Positions 1 through 8,522 of a stretch of DNA of 64,000 nt are shown here, piece by piece. The notes below the pieces were generated by a model, which ran no database searches, had not been told where the DNA came from, and saw only the letters and a program-made list of their open reading frames with translations. The stretch lies in the NCBI GenBank assembly GCA_942491345.1, contig CALOAN010000019.1, positions 1 through 64,000 on the forward strand, in the 5' to 3' direction. Source of the DNA: JAHEEL01 sp942491345 (GTDB lineage Bacteria; Actinomycetota; Acidimicrobiia; Spongiisociales; UBA5794). Position 1 is the stretch's first letter. Each line of letters starts with the position of its first letter. The translations under genes were made by a program, and so were the position numbers.

Positions 1-66
1 CCTGCCACCTGACCTGCCCTGCAGCCAAGGGGTCCGAGCGGGACACCATCACGAAAGCAGCCGCAC

Positions 67-615
67 ATGACCGAATTCACCAGACGCGCCGCACTTGCCC
101 TACTCAGTGGGGCAGGGGCGATCGCCGCACTGGGATACCTGTTGCGCACCAACAGTATTCGCATGCCCACCGGGAACGCCAACGGTCCCGGCATGATGGG
201 CGGAGTCTCCGGCACCGACATGGATCGCTACATGACCATGTTCGCCCGCCACACCGAACTGCGCCGCACCGTGGAAAACATCCCCGGAGGCATCCGTACC
301 ACCACCGAATCCGACGCCCCCGATCTCGTCGCGCAACTGCACGCCCACGTCTCCTCGATGTATCAGCATCTCGACCAAGGCGCCGAAGTGAGCTGCATGA
401 GTCAAAGCCTGCCCACCCTGTTCCGCCATGCAACCGACTACCAGCGGCGAATCACACTGACACCTAACGGAGTTATCGCCACCGAGACCTCCTCCGACCC
501 CGAGCTCACCAACACCATCCGCGCCCACGCACACGAAGTCACCGGCTTCGTCACCGACGGCATGCCCGCCATGATGGGCCCGATGATGGGCGGCCGCGGA
601 ATGATGGGCTCCTGA
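67..615 (+). CDS. Exported methionine-rich protein, possible metal-binding
   Basis: A 182-residue protein of unknown exact role. The N-terminus has a twin arginine (TRRAAL) followed by a hydrophobic stretch to about residue 27, which fits export or membrane anchoring, possibly through Tat. It is rich in Met and Gly: GMMGG near residue 42 and a C-terminal tail with MMGPMMGG and GMMGS. Clustered MMG motifs are seen in exported copper-handling proteins of actinobacteria, so envelope metal binding is an inference. One internal Cys (SCMSQS) is present. The gene stands alone, with no metal-resistance partner inside the window; one could lie upstream of base 1. Confidence 0.75.
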   Translation: MTEFTRRAALALLSGAGAIAALGYLLRTNSIRMPTGNANGPGMMGGVSGTDMDRYMTMFARHTELRRTVENIPGGIRTTTESDAPDLVAQLHAHVSSMYQHLDQGAEVSCMSQSLPTLFRHATDYQRRITLTPNGVIATETSSDPELTNTIRAHAHEVTGFVTDGMPAMMGPMMGGRGMMGS

Positions 616-753
616 ATCGTCGCGTCAACCAGAACGCACCAACCAACCCCTAACCGGAAACACCAACAGCCTAACCTGTTTCCGATCAGGCCCGACTAGA
701 TCAGATCGCCTCAGCGGGAACAACAGTAAACATCAGAATCTGACCCCAGATAA

Positions 754-1044
754 CATCACCATGCCGGACACCGCATAGTCGTAGTCACGGCTCGCATGTA
801 CCGCTGGGAGCAATCCACCCGCACGTGGCTCGACCGGCACATGCCGGTGCCTTACGCGGGCCCATTCATGCGTGGCGACAACGACTTCCGCGCTGACGTG
901 GAGGTCAAGCGCGACATCCATCGAATACTCACGCGCGATCACGGTTTCCGCATCGTTCACTGCATCGATGACAACCCGGAGATCGTTGCGCTCTGGACGG
1001 AACTCGGCATACCCACCACGGTCGTTCCTGGCTGGACGCAGTGA
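754..1044 (+). pseudogene. HAD-type phosphatase C-terminal fragment
   Basis: An open frame begins after a TAA at 751 and reads HRIVVVTAR, then WEQSTRTWL, MRGDNDFRADVEVK and a late HCIDDNPEI. This order matches the C-terminal half of HAD-superfamily phosphatases of the polynucleotide-kinase type: motif II T-x-R, an MR-D-R-D-VK segment and the motif IV acidic pair DD. The N-terminal DxDGT motif is missing, and the first ATG (796) lies after motif II. I read it as a decayed 3' fragment, not a working enzyme. Its last 88 bases overlap the end of an opposite-strand gene. Confidence 0.55.
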
Positions 1045-1292
1045 TGCACCGGTGTTCGTGCGGTGGACGAAGCGCCGGGTCGAGCAGCGAACACCGCTGC
1101 GTGGATGTCCTCGGCGGCTACTGTCAGACCGTCATTGGCCGACACGTTGTCCAGCTGTAGGGCGCCATCTGCGCAGACACAGCGGACCCGGTAGACGATC
1201 CAGAATCCCTTCTCCGCTTGATCTCGCAGCTCGACCAAATCGCCAACGGAGAAGCTGCGGTCGCGAAAGTCGTTCGGCTTCCACGATGTCAT
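957..1292 (-). CDS. Hypothetical small protein
   Basis: About 111 residues starting MTSWKPNDFRDRSFSVGDL. The ATG at 1292 is preceded by a strong AGGAGG-type ribosome site, so I prefer it to an upstream in-frame start at 1340. The first 60 residues look like a compact beta-rich domain (SVGDLVELRD, FWIVYRVRC). The last 29 residues run antisense through the HAD remnant, so the original C-terminus may have been replaced after a rearrangement. It is the third gene of a minus-strand series 2204 to 957. No family recognised. Confidence 0.6.
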   Translation of the reverse strand: MTSWKPNDFRDRSFSVGDLVELRDQAEKGFWIVYRVRCVCADGALQLDNVSANDGLTVAAEDIHAAVFAARPGASSTARTPVHHCVQPGTTVVGMPSSVQSATISGLSSMQ

Positions 1293-1302
1293 CGCTTCCT
1301 CC

Positions 1303-1494
1303 TCACTTGGACTGTTCCCATTCACCCCGGTACACGACACGGACGTCGGACCTCATCGCGCGAGGCCCCCAGCCTGTGTTTTTCCGAGCCTCGTTCTCGT
1401 CCTTCTTCACAGTGAGGACGGTCGTGGAGAAGGGGCGACCCTCGGTGTCGAGTTCGTCGCAACTTACCTGCCAGCGATGCCATACAGCGGCCAC
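1303..1494 (-). CDS. Hypothetical small charged protein
   Basis: A 63-residue protein from a GTG start at 1494, 11 bases after the stop of the secreted protein upstream. It includes WHRWQVSCDELDTEG and ends RVVYRGEWEQSK. Longer versions of this frame run antisense or out of frame through the neighbouring secreted protein gene and are rejected. Position between two genes on the same strand supports a small operon. Function unknown. Confidence 0.5.
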   Translation of the reverse strand: MAAVWHRWQVSCDELDTEGRPFSTTVLTVKKDENEARKNTGWGPRAMRSDVRVVYRGEWEQSK

Positions 1495-1505
1495 AATCGA
1501 GACCC

Positions 1506-2204
1506 TTACCCTCGGCGTGCCAGAGCGCCAAGATCGGCCATCTTGAGCGCGCCGAACACCGCTGCGGCGTTGTATCCGAACGAAACTGGGCCGTCCTTGG
1601 GACGGGTGAACGTCGCTTCCAGCAGGCCATCGTTCGTGGCCACGGCGAACACTTCCACCCATCTGTCAGTGGTCTCGAGGAGTGCGTGTGCCTGCGTCGG
1701 GTCCAGCACCGAGGTGCCCACCGCGGCGTTGTGGTAGTCGGTGGTCTGGTCGGGCGCGGTGCGGCAGGTGTCCAGGTAGCGGCGATAGGAAGCCAGCGCG
1801 TAGCTGGAGGCGTTGATGCCGTTATAGCCGGCACCGGAGACCGTGCCGGCCCACCCTTCGGTTCCCTCTGGGTTGCTGGGTCGCAGCTCAGCGACGAACA
1901 CTGGGCTGGTCGCCGCTGCGCGGTGATCGAGATCGGTTTCAGCGGGGATCCCGTCGACAGAGCAGGACGCTAGGCCAGGCAGTACGCCGCTGGTGCGGTC
2001 ATGACCCAGTACCGGCTGCCAGCCGGCGGCCGGCAGAGGGAGGTCTGCGACCGAGATGACTGAGAACGGTTCCTGTGCGGCGATGACCCCGCCCAAGACC
2101 TGGGAATCAGAGTCGGTCGGGTCAGCCTGAGCCGCTGACGCGGTGAACACCGCGACGGCGCCAACGAGGGCGGCAGCGCTGGCGAAAATGCGGGTGAGCT
2201 TCAT
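1506..2204 (-). CDS. Secreted protein of unknown function
   Basis: A 232-residue protein with a clear Sec signal peptide: MKLTR, a hydrophobic core to about residue 24, then an AQA-type cleavage site before DPTDSD. The mature part has two Cys (ASCSVDG, LDTCRT) that may form a disulfide, and segments such as ATSPVFVAELRP and TDRWVEVFAVATNDG. Overall it resembles the many exported mycobacterial proteins of about 200 residues with no assigned function. It heads a minus-strand operon with the two short genes downstream. Confidence 0.8.
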   Translation of the reverse strand: MKLTRIFASAAALVGAVAVFTASAAQADPTDSDSQVLGGVIAAQEPFSVISVADLPLPAAGWQPVLGHDRTSGVLPGLASCSVDGIPAETDLDHRAAATSPVFVAELRPSNPEGTEGWAGTVSGAGYNGINASSYALASYRRYLDTCRTAPDQTTDYHNAAVGTSVLDPTQAHALLETTDRWVEVFAVATNDGLLEATFTRPKDGPVSFGYNAAAVFGALKMADLGALARRG

Positions 2205-2294
2205 GAGCGGTGACGGTAGGTGTTGCCCGGAGAAGGGGGATCCAGCGGCGCGCTCCGCTGGAGCGGGTTGTGGTGCGCCGGCATGCCTCTGCGT

Positions 2295-2567
2295 TTACCG
2301 GGGCAGACCTGTCTGGTCGATCACCAGCTCCAGCGACTCACCTTGTGACGGATCGGCGTAGCGGCGGGCGAGATAGGCGTGCAGGTCGCGGTACTGGTAC
2401 TCGACGGCCGGCGGCTGCTCGCGCACCCACTCGATCGAACCCTCGTCGTGCTCGCCCACTCGCATGTAGGTCATAAGGTTGCCGGGGTTGCAATCCGCAG
2501 CGGAGTCGAGGAAAACCGCCACGGGCTCCCCGCCGCTGAGCACGTATGCCACTCGGTAATTGGTCAT
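2295..2567 (-). CDS. Hypothetical small protein
   Basis: A 90-residue protein starting MTNYRVAYVLSGGEPVAVF. The frame is open far upstream to 3215, but that upstream part reads as Arg/Pro-rich noise, so the ATG at 2567 is chosen. It is acidic overall, with one Cys and a regular alternation of hydrophobic residues typical of a small globular protein. Adjacent minus-strand genes at 2711 and 3263 are of similar unknown type. No family recognised. Confidence 0.65.
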   Translation of the reverse strand: MTNYRVAYVLSGGEPVAVFLDSAADCNPGNLMTYMRVGEHDEGSIEWVREQPPAVEYQYRDLHAYLARRYADPSQGESLELVIDQTGLPR

Positions 2568-2710
2568 GGTGGCCATGCTGCTGTGGTCGCGGCGCTTGGG
2601 CCCGCTGCGGCGCGTCAGGGCAGCTCGATGCAGCGATGGGTTAACGGTCACTCGCGACGAAGCTGCAGGGACCGGATACCCGTCGGTGTCCGTCAGGAGC
2701 GCTGCCGCGC

Positions 2711-2932
2711 TCAGTCGAACGCCTTCCAATGCTGGCCGACGTAGCCGATGACAGCGTCCATGTCGGCAACAGATTCTGGAGTGGGCATCGCCGTCTTCAC
2801 GGCGCCTGCTGCGCAGTGCAAGTCTCGGTGCGAGACGTACTGTCCGCGCACGTAGTCGATGAAGGCGCCGCGCGTCTCTGGACGGTCCTGATACTGCGCG
2901 CACAGGGCGCGGAATTCGTCGTGAGTGATCAT
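2711..2932 (-). CDS. Hypothetical small protein
   Basis: A 73-residue protein, MITHDEFRALCAQYQD to HWKAFD, probably mostly helical. The frame continues upstream to 3253 as low-quality Arg/Pro-rich translation, so I use the ATG at 2932. It lies between two other minus-strand genes. Function unknown. Confidence 0.6.
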   Translation of the reverse strand: MITHDEFRALCAQYQDRPETRGAFIDYVRGQYVSHRDLHCAAGAVKTAMPTPESVADMDAVIGYVGQHWKAFD

Positions 2933-3262
2933 CGCCTTGGGCCTTTCCCGTCGGGGTGCAACGGGAAAGATGCTGCGTTCTAGCGACGCCACTGACTGTC
3001 TGCGGCGCGGTCGGGATACACCGGAACCCTGGATCGGCGCCCGTGGCGCAGCCCGGATCACGCCTGGTAGTTCCGTCTGTAGCGCCGTCCGTAGTGCCGG
3101 GTGTGCACCGTGCGCGGCGGCGGGTCTGGTTGGCTCCGTGCAAGTCGTGGCGGCGGGCCGGTCTGGTACCTGGACCTGGACACCCACACAGGAGAAATTC
3201 TGCGTGCCGCTGCAACTCCCGAGCAGAGCGTGTTCAACGTGGCTGGCCCGCACGGGTTTCGA
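2933..3262. other. Intergenic stretch without a convincing gene
   Basis: All frames here give Arg/Pro/Ala-rich translation with no good ribosome site or coherent protein. It separates the large gene ending at 3263 from the small gene starting at 2932 and may hold the promoter of the latter. Confidence 0.4.
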
Positions 3263-4798
3263 CTATGCAGCGGCGGCCAGTGCGAACAACTCCATCTGAT
3301 TCGGATCGTTCGCAGTCAACAGTGTCACGTCCTCGATGTAGTCCGAACCCTCGGTCAGCAGCTCGGCTGCGTCCGCCAGTTCCACGAGCTGCCACTGCCG
3401 CTCGATGCGCTCAGCGAAGCTGCCGGTGGGAAGATCACGTGCGGCGCGGGCACGATCGATGATCGCGTCGGCCACTGCCTGCATACGGAGATCGTGGTGT
3501 TGGTGCAGCATTTTCACGTGGGTCACCATCGCCTCGACCACGTTCGACTCCGGCAGATAGACCCCTCCGGAGGAATAGGTAGCGACACCGTCGTACAGGT
3601 CGAACGGGTCGTCGCCAATCAGATGCCGGGGACGCAACAGTCCGTCGAGAATGACCTGGTGCCGGATCGGACCGCTCGACGGGAAGACTTTCCACGCCGC
3701 GTCGGTGTCTTCTTCCCAGCGTCGCGCCGCGGTTTCGACGGCCTCGGAGACTTTCAATGCCCTGCGGTGCGACGCGCGGGTCGCGAACGCTGCAACATCA
3801 GAGCTGGAGAACACAGTCTCGATGTCGGTAGCCACAGCCTCGCGGGCTTTCCGTTCGTCGCCGTCGGCCCGCGTCAGATAGGCCTTCCAGTTCACCTCGC
3901 CGATCGCCTCAGCCGGGGTGTCGCACCGTCCGATGTGCACGCCATGAGCCAGGACCGCGTCGGAGTGGGTGGCGAAGAATCGGATATCGACGTCGTTCCC
4001 GGACAGTCGCGTGTACGCGGCGGCTATGTGGGTGGCGGTCGCGGGGTCGATGTTCTCCTCAAAGCCGTCGGCGGTGTGGAAACTGATCTGTGGAGCAGTT
4101 TGTCGCCCCGTGCTTTTCTTCCGGGTGGGCGCGGTATTTGACACTGTCTCGGCGGTGGTGATCGAGTTCTGCTCGGCGGCAAGCCATTCCGACCATTGTT
4201 GGCTGTCACCGGCGTCGGCGCGGTCTTGCCGTGTCTCGGCGACGAACAGGTCGGCGATCTCTTGACGTCGCCTCGCCCGGTCAGCCTCGATAGTACCGAG
4301 TTCGGAGACGGTCAGGGGAGCGTTGCCGACGCCGAGACCGTCACTGGCGGTGTGCTCGTGCACCTTGGCGTAGCTGGTCCGCAGATCGTCCAGCTCGCGA
4401 GGAGGTGCGATCACGCCGACAAACAGCGGGTGCAGCGGTTCGTACCCTCGGGAGTGCTCGTAGTTCAGGATGGCGGCCCGCTGAAGGGTGTGTTCGGAAG
4501 GAACGTGACCGGCGTCGGCTGCTTTGGCGCCGGCCAGTCCGCGCAGTGTTCCGGAGATGTCGTGGGTGACGTGCGTCGACGGGGACACTGAGGATACCGT
4601 GGCGGGATCCAGCCCCAGATCGGTGGCGATCGGTGCCAGCGCGGAGGCGGGTGCGGCAGCGATGACCGAGAGCACACCAGGACCTGCGAACTGCGCTGCT
4701 GCGGAAGCCAAGTCGGCACGGTAAGTCTTCATCGCGGCCCGACGTTCTCGGTCCCGTTGTGGATTGTGGGGGCAGCGGCGCTTGGCGGTGCGGCACAT
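3263..4798 (-). CDS. Hypothetical 511-residue protein with N-terminal Cys/Arg motif
   Basis: A long protein of unknown function. The start at 4798 is preferred over an internal ATG at 4732 because it has AAGGAG nine bases upstream. It also adds an N-terminal CRTAKRRCPHNP segment, and short Cys-Arg-rich N-termini of this kind are common in actinobacterial mobile-element proteins. The middle part (about residues 55-330) is helical and charged, with stretches such as ADRARRRQEIADLF and GNDVDIRFFATHSDAVL. The last 100 residues include VTHVKMLHQHHDLRM. It has no signal peptide or membrane segment, so it is likely cytoplasmic. Confidence 0.7.
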   Translation of the reverse strand: MCRTAKRRCPHNPQRDRERRAAMKTYRADLASAAAQFAGPGVLSVIAAAPASALAPIATDLGLDPATVSSVSPSTHVTHDISGTLRGLAGAKAADAGHVPSEHTLQRAAILNYEHSRGYEPLHPLFVGVIAPPRELDDLRTSYAKVHEHTASDGLGVGNAPLTVSELGTIEADRARRRQEIADLFVAETRQDRADAGDSQQWSEWLAAEQNSITTAETVSNTAPTRKKSTGRQTAPQISFHTADGFEENIDPATATHIAAAYTRLSGNDVDIRFFATHSDAVLAHGVHIGRCDTPAEAIGEVNWKAYLTRADGDERKAREAVATDIETVFSSSDVAAFATRASHRRALKVSEAVETAARRWEEDTDAAWKVFPSSGPIRHQVILDGLLRPRHLIGDDPFDLYDGVATYSSGGVYLPESNVVEAMVTHVKMLHQHHDLRMQAVADAIIDRARAARDLPTGSFAERIERQWQLVELADAAELLTEGSDYIEDVTLLTANDPNQMELFALAAAA

Positions 4799-4997
4799 TG
4801 GCGGCGTCTCCTTATCTGGTGCGGGCGACGGTCCCCGCTCCGGTCAGGAACGTAGCGCGCAGCGCCGACAAGAGCAGGCCGCGCCACAGCTCTCGCACCC
4901 GCCACGTGAAACGCCGAGAAGTGCCGCACCGTAGACGGATTCACCGCCCGGACTGATGTTGGCAGCCGGGACACAACAGCATCTTTCCTGGTGTGGC

Positions 4998-5231
4998 TCA
5001 GTTCTCTTCGATCCGACAGGTGATCGCGTATTCGTCGAAGTCGGTCCAGTCGCTGCAGGTCTGCACAGCGACACGCACCGTCTCCTGGTCAGGGATCGAG
5101 GTATGAGCGACCAGGGCATGGACGAGGTGATCACGGGCGCCGTCGAGTGTGTCGCTGGTTCCGGCGATGAATGCTCCGCGGTCGGGGTGCTCGTGTGTTG
5201 GGTACAGAGACAGGCTCCAGGTGTACGCCAC
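4998..5231 (-). CDS. Hypothetical small protein
   Basis: A 77-residue acidic protein from a GTG start (MAYTWSLSLYPTHEHPDRG) with a GAGGAG ribosome site upstream. It ends EYAITCRIEEN. It probably forms a small alpha/beta domain: two beta-like segments flank the helical DTLDGARDHLVHALV. It lies in a run of minus-strand genes. No family assigned. Confidence 0.65.
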   Translation of the reverse strand: MAYTWSLSLYPTHEHPDRGAFIAGTSDTLDGARDHLVHALVAHTSIPDQETVRVAVQTCSDWTDFDEYAITCRIEEN

Positions 5232-5267
5232 GGTGTTTGGACTCCTCTTTCCGATCCGCGATCTGTC

Positions 5268-5570
5268 TCAGTCCTGCATAAGTCTCGGGGCCTTGCCGCT
5301 CGCCTGAGCCGTCCAGCTGCTAAACGCCGTGAAGATGGCGGCGTTGAGAACGTCTTGGAGAACTTCAAGGTCGACATGCAGCATCGGGTCACTGATCCCG
5401 ATGTAGGTGATGCATCCGCCGTGCACGGCGACCGCGACGTGCGGATCGTCGGGGTCATCGACCCCGATCCCTACCGCCTCAACGCTGGGGAACGTCGCCT
5501 GAGTCCATGCCTCATCCGCATGCACCGCTGAGTCGATGGCTTGCTGCAGCTTCGGGGATAGCGCGGTCAT
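5268..5570 (-). CDS. YbaB-like small protein
   Basis: A 100-residue protein, MTALSPKLQQAIDSAVHADE to APRLMQD. The arrangement of an N-terminal helix, a three-strand middle (VAVAVHGGCITYIGI) and a C-terminal helix starting LHVDLEVLQDVLNAAI resembles the YbaB/EbfC fold often found beside actinobacterial ESX genes. The match is by pattern only. Its ATG overlaps the stop of the upstream gene (5567-6121) by 4 bases, which implies translational coupling with that exported protein. Confidence 0.55.
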   Translation of the reverse strand: MTALSPKLQQAIDSAVHADEAWTQATFPSVEAVGIGVDDPDDPHVAVAVHGGCITYIGISDPMLHVDLEVLQDVLNAAIFTAFSSWTAQASGKAPRLMQD

Positions 5571-6121
5571 CGCGGTGCCGGTGCTGCGGGCAGCGTCGAG
5601 GACGTGGTGGGCTCGCTTAAAGGACCCTGCGTCGAGGTCGCTTCGGCATCGGCTCCACCGGAGACTCCGCTGCCGTTGGAACCCGGGTAGGGGGCCAGCG
5701 GCGCGGTGTAGGTGGGTATTTCGGCGTCCGTCCGCGCGGGGGCCGCCGGTGTCGCGCTGGACGTGGCCGCTGCGGGGACAGGGGCGCAGGTGTAGGGGTC
5801 GAAGCGGCTGGTGGACGCACCGGAGGGTCCTGCCTCCCCGTCGGCTGACACGGTGGCCGTGCTCGGCGCGACTTGGCCCTCGGAAAGCTGCGGCTCCGCG
5901 GCGGTATCGGTCACTGCGATGTTCGGTGGCCCGCCGGCCACCGGGGCGCATTGGCCGGGAGCGACGGTAGCGGTGACGGTAACGGTCGCGGGGGTCACGC
6001 GCACGTCAGTGGTCTCGGATTCGGGAAGTTCGCTGCCGGGGTCGGCGACAGCCACGGTGACCGCCGCTGACAGGGCGATGGATACAGCGGCGGGGATCAG
6101 AAGGGCGGTCTTGAGCCTCAT
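5567..6121 (-). CDS. Exported Pro/Thr/Ala-rich protein
   Basis: A 184-residue protein from ATG 6121 with a Sec signal peptide: MRLKT, a hydrophobic segment, cleavage near AVADPGS. The mature part is low-complexity, rich in Thr, Pro, Ala and Ser, as expected for an extended surface or periplasmic linker. It has two Cys (GQCAPV and YTCAPV), each followed by AP, that could bridge. The next gene overlaps it by 4 bases. It is divergent from the membrane-protein operon that starts at 6178, so 6122-6177 probably holds two back-to-back promoters. Confidence 0.7.
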   Translation of the reverse strand: MRLKTALLIPAAVSIALSAAVTVAVADPGSELPESETTDVRVTPATVTVTATVAPGQCAPVAGGPPNIAVTDTAAEPQLSEGQVAPSTATVSADGEAGPSGASTSRFDPYTCAPVPAAATSSATPAAPARTDAEIPTYTAPLAPYPGSNGSGVSGGADAEATSTQGPLSEPTTSSTLPAAPAPR

Positions 6122-6177
6122 GGCGCGCAACGTTAGGCACGCGCCACTGCCTTCCACGAGCGCGGCGCGTCGTTACG

Positions 6178-6615
6178 GTGGCGCAGGTGAACACCCCCTC
6201 GATGCTGGCACGCACCGCGGTTTACGCGTTGCTGGGCCAACTGCTGGTGATCGTGGTGGTGGCAGCGGCGGTACCGGGTGGTTCGTCGTGGCTGGTGCTG
6301 TCCGGATTTGCCACCGCCTACTATGACCGAAATCTGTTCGCAGTGCGCATCGCGGCGCTGCCGTGGACCGATCCGGCTGTGTACGTGTCGATCCAGACCA
6401 CGGTGCAGATGTCGATGGTCGCACTGGTGATCGCGGGGGCCTCGACGTTGGTGCGTACCAACCCGTGGCAGCACGGGGTGCTCCCGGATTCCAGCGCGCC
6501 GCGCCGCGACAAACCCAGCCCCGCGGACACCCACGCAGCTGGACCTGCACCCGCCCCCGGACTTCCTCCCGCCGCTGGGCCCGGGGCAGGCCTGTCGGGA
6601 AGTGGCGCATCATGA
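6178..6615 (+). CDS. Membrane protein, two predicted segments
   Basis: A 145-residue protein with hydrophobic segments at about residues 12-42 and 70-95 and a Pro/Ala/Gly-rich C-terminal tail. The first gene of a two-gene operon: the next gene starts at an ATG that overlaps this stop (ATGA). It could be an inner-membrane component of a transfer or secretion machine, but no signature confirms this. Confidence 0.7.
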   Translation: MAQVNTPSMLARTAVYALLGQLLVIVVVAAAVPGGSSWLVLSGFATAYYDRNLFAVRIAALPWTDPAVYVSIQTTVQMSMVALVIAGASTLVRTNPWQHGVLPDSSAPRRDKPSPADTHAAGPAPAPGLPPAAGPGAGLSGSGAS

Positions 6616-7499
6616 TCACCGCCCCTGCGTTGCGCGCGTTGGCGCGACGGGCACTGGACACCCGACAACCCCTCAGCGCGTTGCGTGACGCCTGTTTGCG
6701 ATACCGACGGCTGGCGATGCTGGCCGTCGGGCTGGCAACGGTTGTGGGTGCGGTGATGGGTGGGCTGGTGTTGGTGGCTGCTGTGTCCTCTCCAGCTGCC
6801 GCTCCGGTTGCGATTTCAGGGGTAGTGCTCACGAAGACGGCCGATCTGTTCGAGCCGGGCGGAAGCGACAAGCTCTCGGGGGCGGAGCTGGCCGAATCCG
6901 GTGCCGATTCGAAGATCAAGTGCCTTCCGATCCCACCGATGCGGGTGGATACGCAGGACGTGACAACGCCACCGGACCCGGTCGAGGGTGAGATGTCTCA
7001 GACACCCGAGGCGGGCCCGGTGCTGGCGCCGCTTCCGATCGCGGAGGATGGCTCACTGGAGCGCGCTGACGCCCAGACGCTCATCGACCCCGTTCCTCCC
7101 GGCACCAGCACGTTGGTCGCCCACGTTTGGTTCCTGTATCGGCTAGCTGGCCTGGGGGACTGGGACACGTTCGTGGCCGCCTACCATGCCGCGGATTTGC
7201 ATGAGGACGACGAATCAGCTGATGCCCCACTGCAGCAGGTGCAGGCGCTCAACACCGCTGGTGTAGACCTAAGCCGGTACCGGCTTACCGCGGCCTCATT
7301 GAGCGCAGCGGGGCAATACACGGGCCGGCTGAACGATCCATACCCGGAATACCGGGAACTGGTGGCGATCGAGCTCGCAGCTACCTGCCTTGGTGACGAG
7401 GATGTCGCAGCGTCCCAGATGACGATGCCGCCGCCATCGACTGCCACACCACCGCCGGCTCCCGTTGCGGCCGCACAGATCCCGGAACCCCACGAGTGA
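6612..7499 (+). CDS. Single-pass membrane protein, possible transfer/secretion component
   Basis: A 295-residue protein starting MITAPALRALARRALDTRQ, with one transmembrane segment at about residues 38-65 and an exported C-terminal domain. A Pro-rich linker (TPPDPVEG) precedes a domain with TLVAHVWFLYRLAGLGDW and PEYRELVAIELAATCLG; the tail is Pro/Ala-rich. This topology, a short cytoplasmic head, one membrane pass and an exported domain, is seen in VirB8-like and other conjugation proteins, but I cannot see family motifs. Translation is coupled to the membrane protein upstream. Confidence 0.65.
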   Translation: MITAPALRALARRALDTRQPLSALRDACLRYRRLAMLAVGLATVVGAVMGGLVLVAAVSSPAAAPVAISGVVLTKTADLFEPGGSDKLSGAELAESGADSKIKCLPIPPMRVDTQDVTTPPDPVEGEMSQTPEAGPVLAPLPIAEDGSLERADAQTLIDPVPPGTSTLVAHVWFLYRLAGLGDWDTFVAAYHAADLHEDDESADAPLQQVQALNTAGVDLSRYRLTAASLSAAGQYTGRLNDPYPEYRELVAIELAATCLGDEDVAASQMTMPPPSTATPPPAPVAAAQIPEPHE

Positions 7500-7557
7500 C
7501 GATCGCAGATGAACGTGTTAAGGAGTGGCGTGGCATGTCGGATGCTCACCGTTATTG

Positions 7558-7824
7558 TTACCGGACGGCCCGCGGGGTTTCCGTCGGAGCCACTCGAACG
7601 ACATGGAAATTGGGGTCTACTTCCTGAATTTCGCCCACAACCTTCCAGTTCTCCGGAAGCTGGGCGAATGCCCCCGCTACGTCGGCGACGTCATGCGCGA
7701 TGAGGTCGCGTCGGAAGTTGATACTCAGTCCGCCTCGAGCGTGGTGCTCGCCGACGGTCAGGGTCGGCTGGTGGTACGTCGCAAACTCGGCCCACCAAGT
7801 GGAACCGCATTCTCCGTTTCCATG
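7558..7824 (-). pseudogene. Small gene with apparent frameshift near its start
   Basis: On the minus strand an ATG at 7824 follows AAGGAG but its frame stops after 21 codons. A different frame is open from about 7836 to the TAA at 7558 and gives convincing protein, including WWAEFATYHQPTLTVGEHH and LPENWKVVGEIQEVDP, yet it has no usable start codon. One base gained or lost within the first 15 codons would join the two into a protein of about 88 residues. The neighbours on this strand (7865, 8162, 8523) are intact small genes. Confidence 0.55.
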
Positions 7825-7864
7825 ATGTGCTCAGTCTCCTTGCCGGCTCTGCTATTTCGTACCT

Positions 7865-8125
7865 TCACCGGACGTCGTTGATGGCATCGAGGAGCTGGTC
7901 CACGATCAGGCCACTCCCCGCCGCGAACCGGCGCCCATCGCCGGCCAGCGCCACGCCGTGATCGAGCAGGTCTCCGCGCGTGAGAACGATACGGCCGCTG
8001 GCGCCGCCGAGGAACGTCGACGATGACGTAGCGGTCAACCGATTGTCTCCGTCAACCACCAACAGGTCATGGCGCGGATCCATGATCGCCAACGCGTGCA
8101 CTCGCGTGAGCGGAGGTTGCTTCAA
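7865..8125 (-). CDS. Hypothetical small protein
   Basis: An 86-residue protein. A TTG at 8125 is chosen as start because AAGGAG lies six bases upstream; an in-frame GTG at 8161 is an alternative. It has a beta-rich pattern (DLLVVDGDNRLTATSSST, GRIVLTRGDLLDHGVAL). It is followed at its 3' side by a frameshifted gene on the same strand. Function unknown. Confidence 0.55.
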   Translation of the reverse strand: MKQPPLTRVHALAIMDPRHDLLVVDGDNRLTATSSSTFLGGASGRIVLTRGDLLDHGVALAGDGRRFAAGSGLIVDQLLDAINDVR

Positions 8126-8161
8126 GGGAATCTCCTTGTCTCGCGTACCTTCTGTGGACAC

Positions 8162-8443
8162 TTATCCGCGCAGTCCGTTCGTTCGGTTTGACTTGCGTAC
8201 ATCCGAGGTCACCACCCATAGCTGGCACGCCAACAAAGCCCCCGTAACGCCGAGCCAGGCACCGTGGAGACCTTGACCACCGATGCCAAACACGATATTG
8301 ATCGCACCGATGCACATCGTCAGAACTCCAACGATGACCCCGCCGCGGAGGCTGAGCGCACGGCCGGACAGGCCCGCTTGCAAGTTCAGTGCACCCACCA
8401 GTATCAGCGCTATTCCTAGGGCGATCGTCATTTCGCCAATCAT
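8162..8443 (-). CDS. Small membrane protein
   Basis: A 93-residue protein with three hydrophobic segments, about residues 5-25, 32-55 and 60-80, and a basic C-terminus (VRKSNRTNGLRG). The ATG at 8443 has an AGGAAGG ribosome site. It is grouped with another small membrane protein (8523-8771) on the same strand, separated by 79 bases. No family assigned. Confidence 0.65.
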   Translation of the reverse strand: MIGEMTIALGIALILVGALNLQAGLSGRALSLRGGVIVGVLTMCIGAINIVFGIGGQGLHGAWLGVTGALLACQLWVVTSDVRKSNRTNGLRG

Positions 8444-8522
8444 CAAGCCTTCCTCTCTTTCCGGTTATTCGAGTGTCCGTGGGCTCTGACAGCGGATACC
8501 TTTGCCGATACGATTCGCCGGT

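Noticed and set aside
1322..1834. Minus-strand frame over the secreted protein gene
   Set aside because: Pro/Arg-rich shadow; the secreted protein frame has a signal peptide and sensible composition.
2295..3215. A 306-codon minus-strand frame covering two small genes and the gap between them
   Set aside because: Only the last 90 codons read as normal protein; the rest is Arg/Pro-rich and overlaps a better gene at 2711-2932 in another frame.
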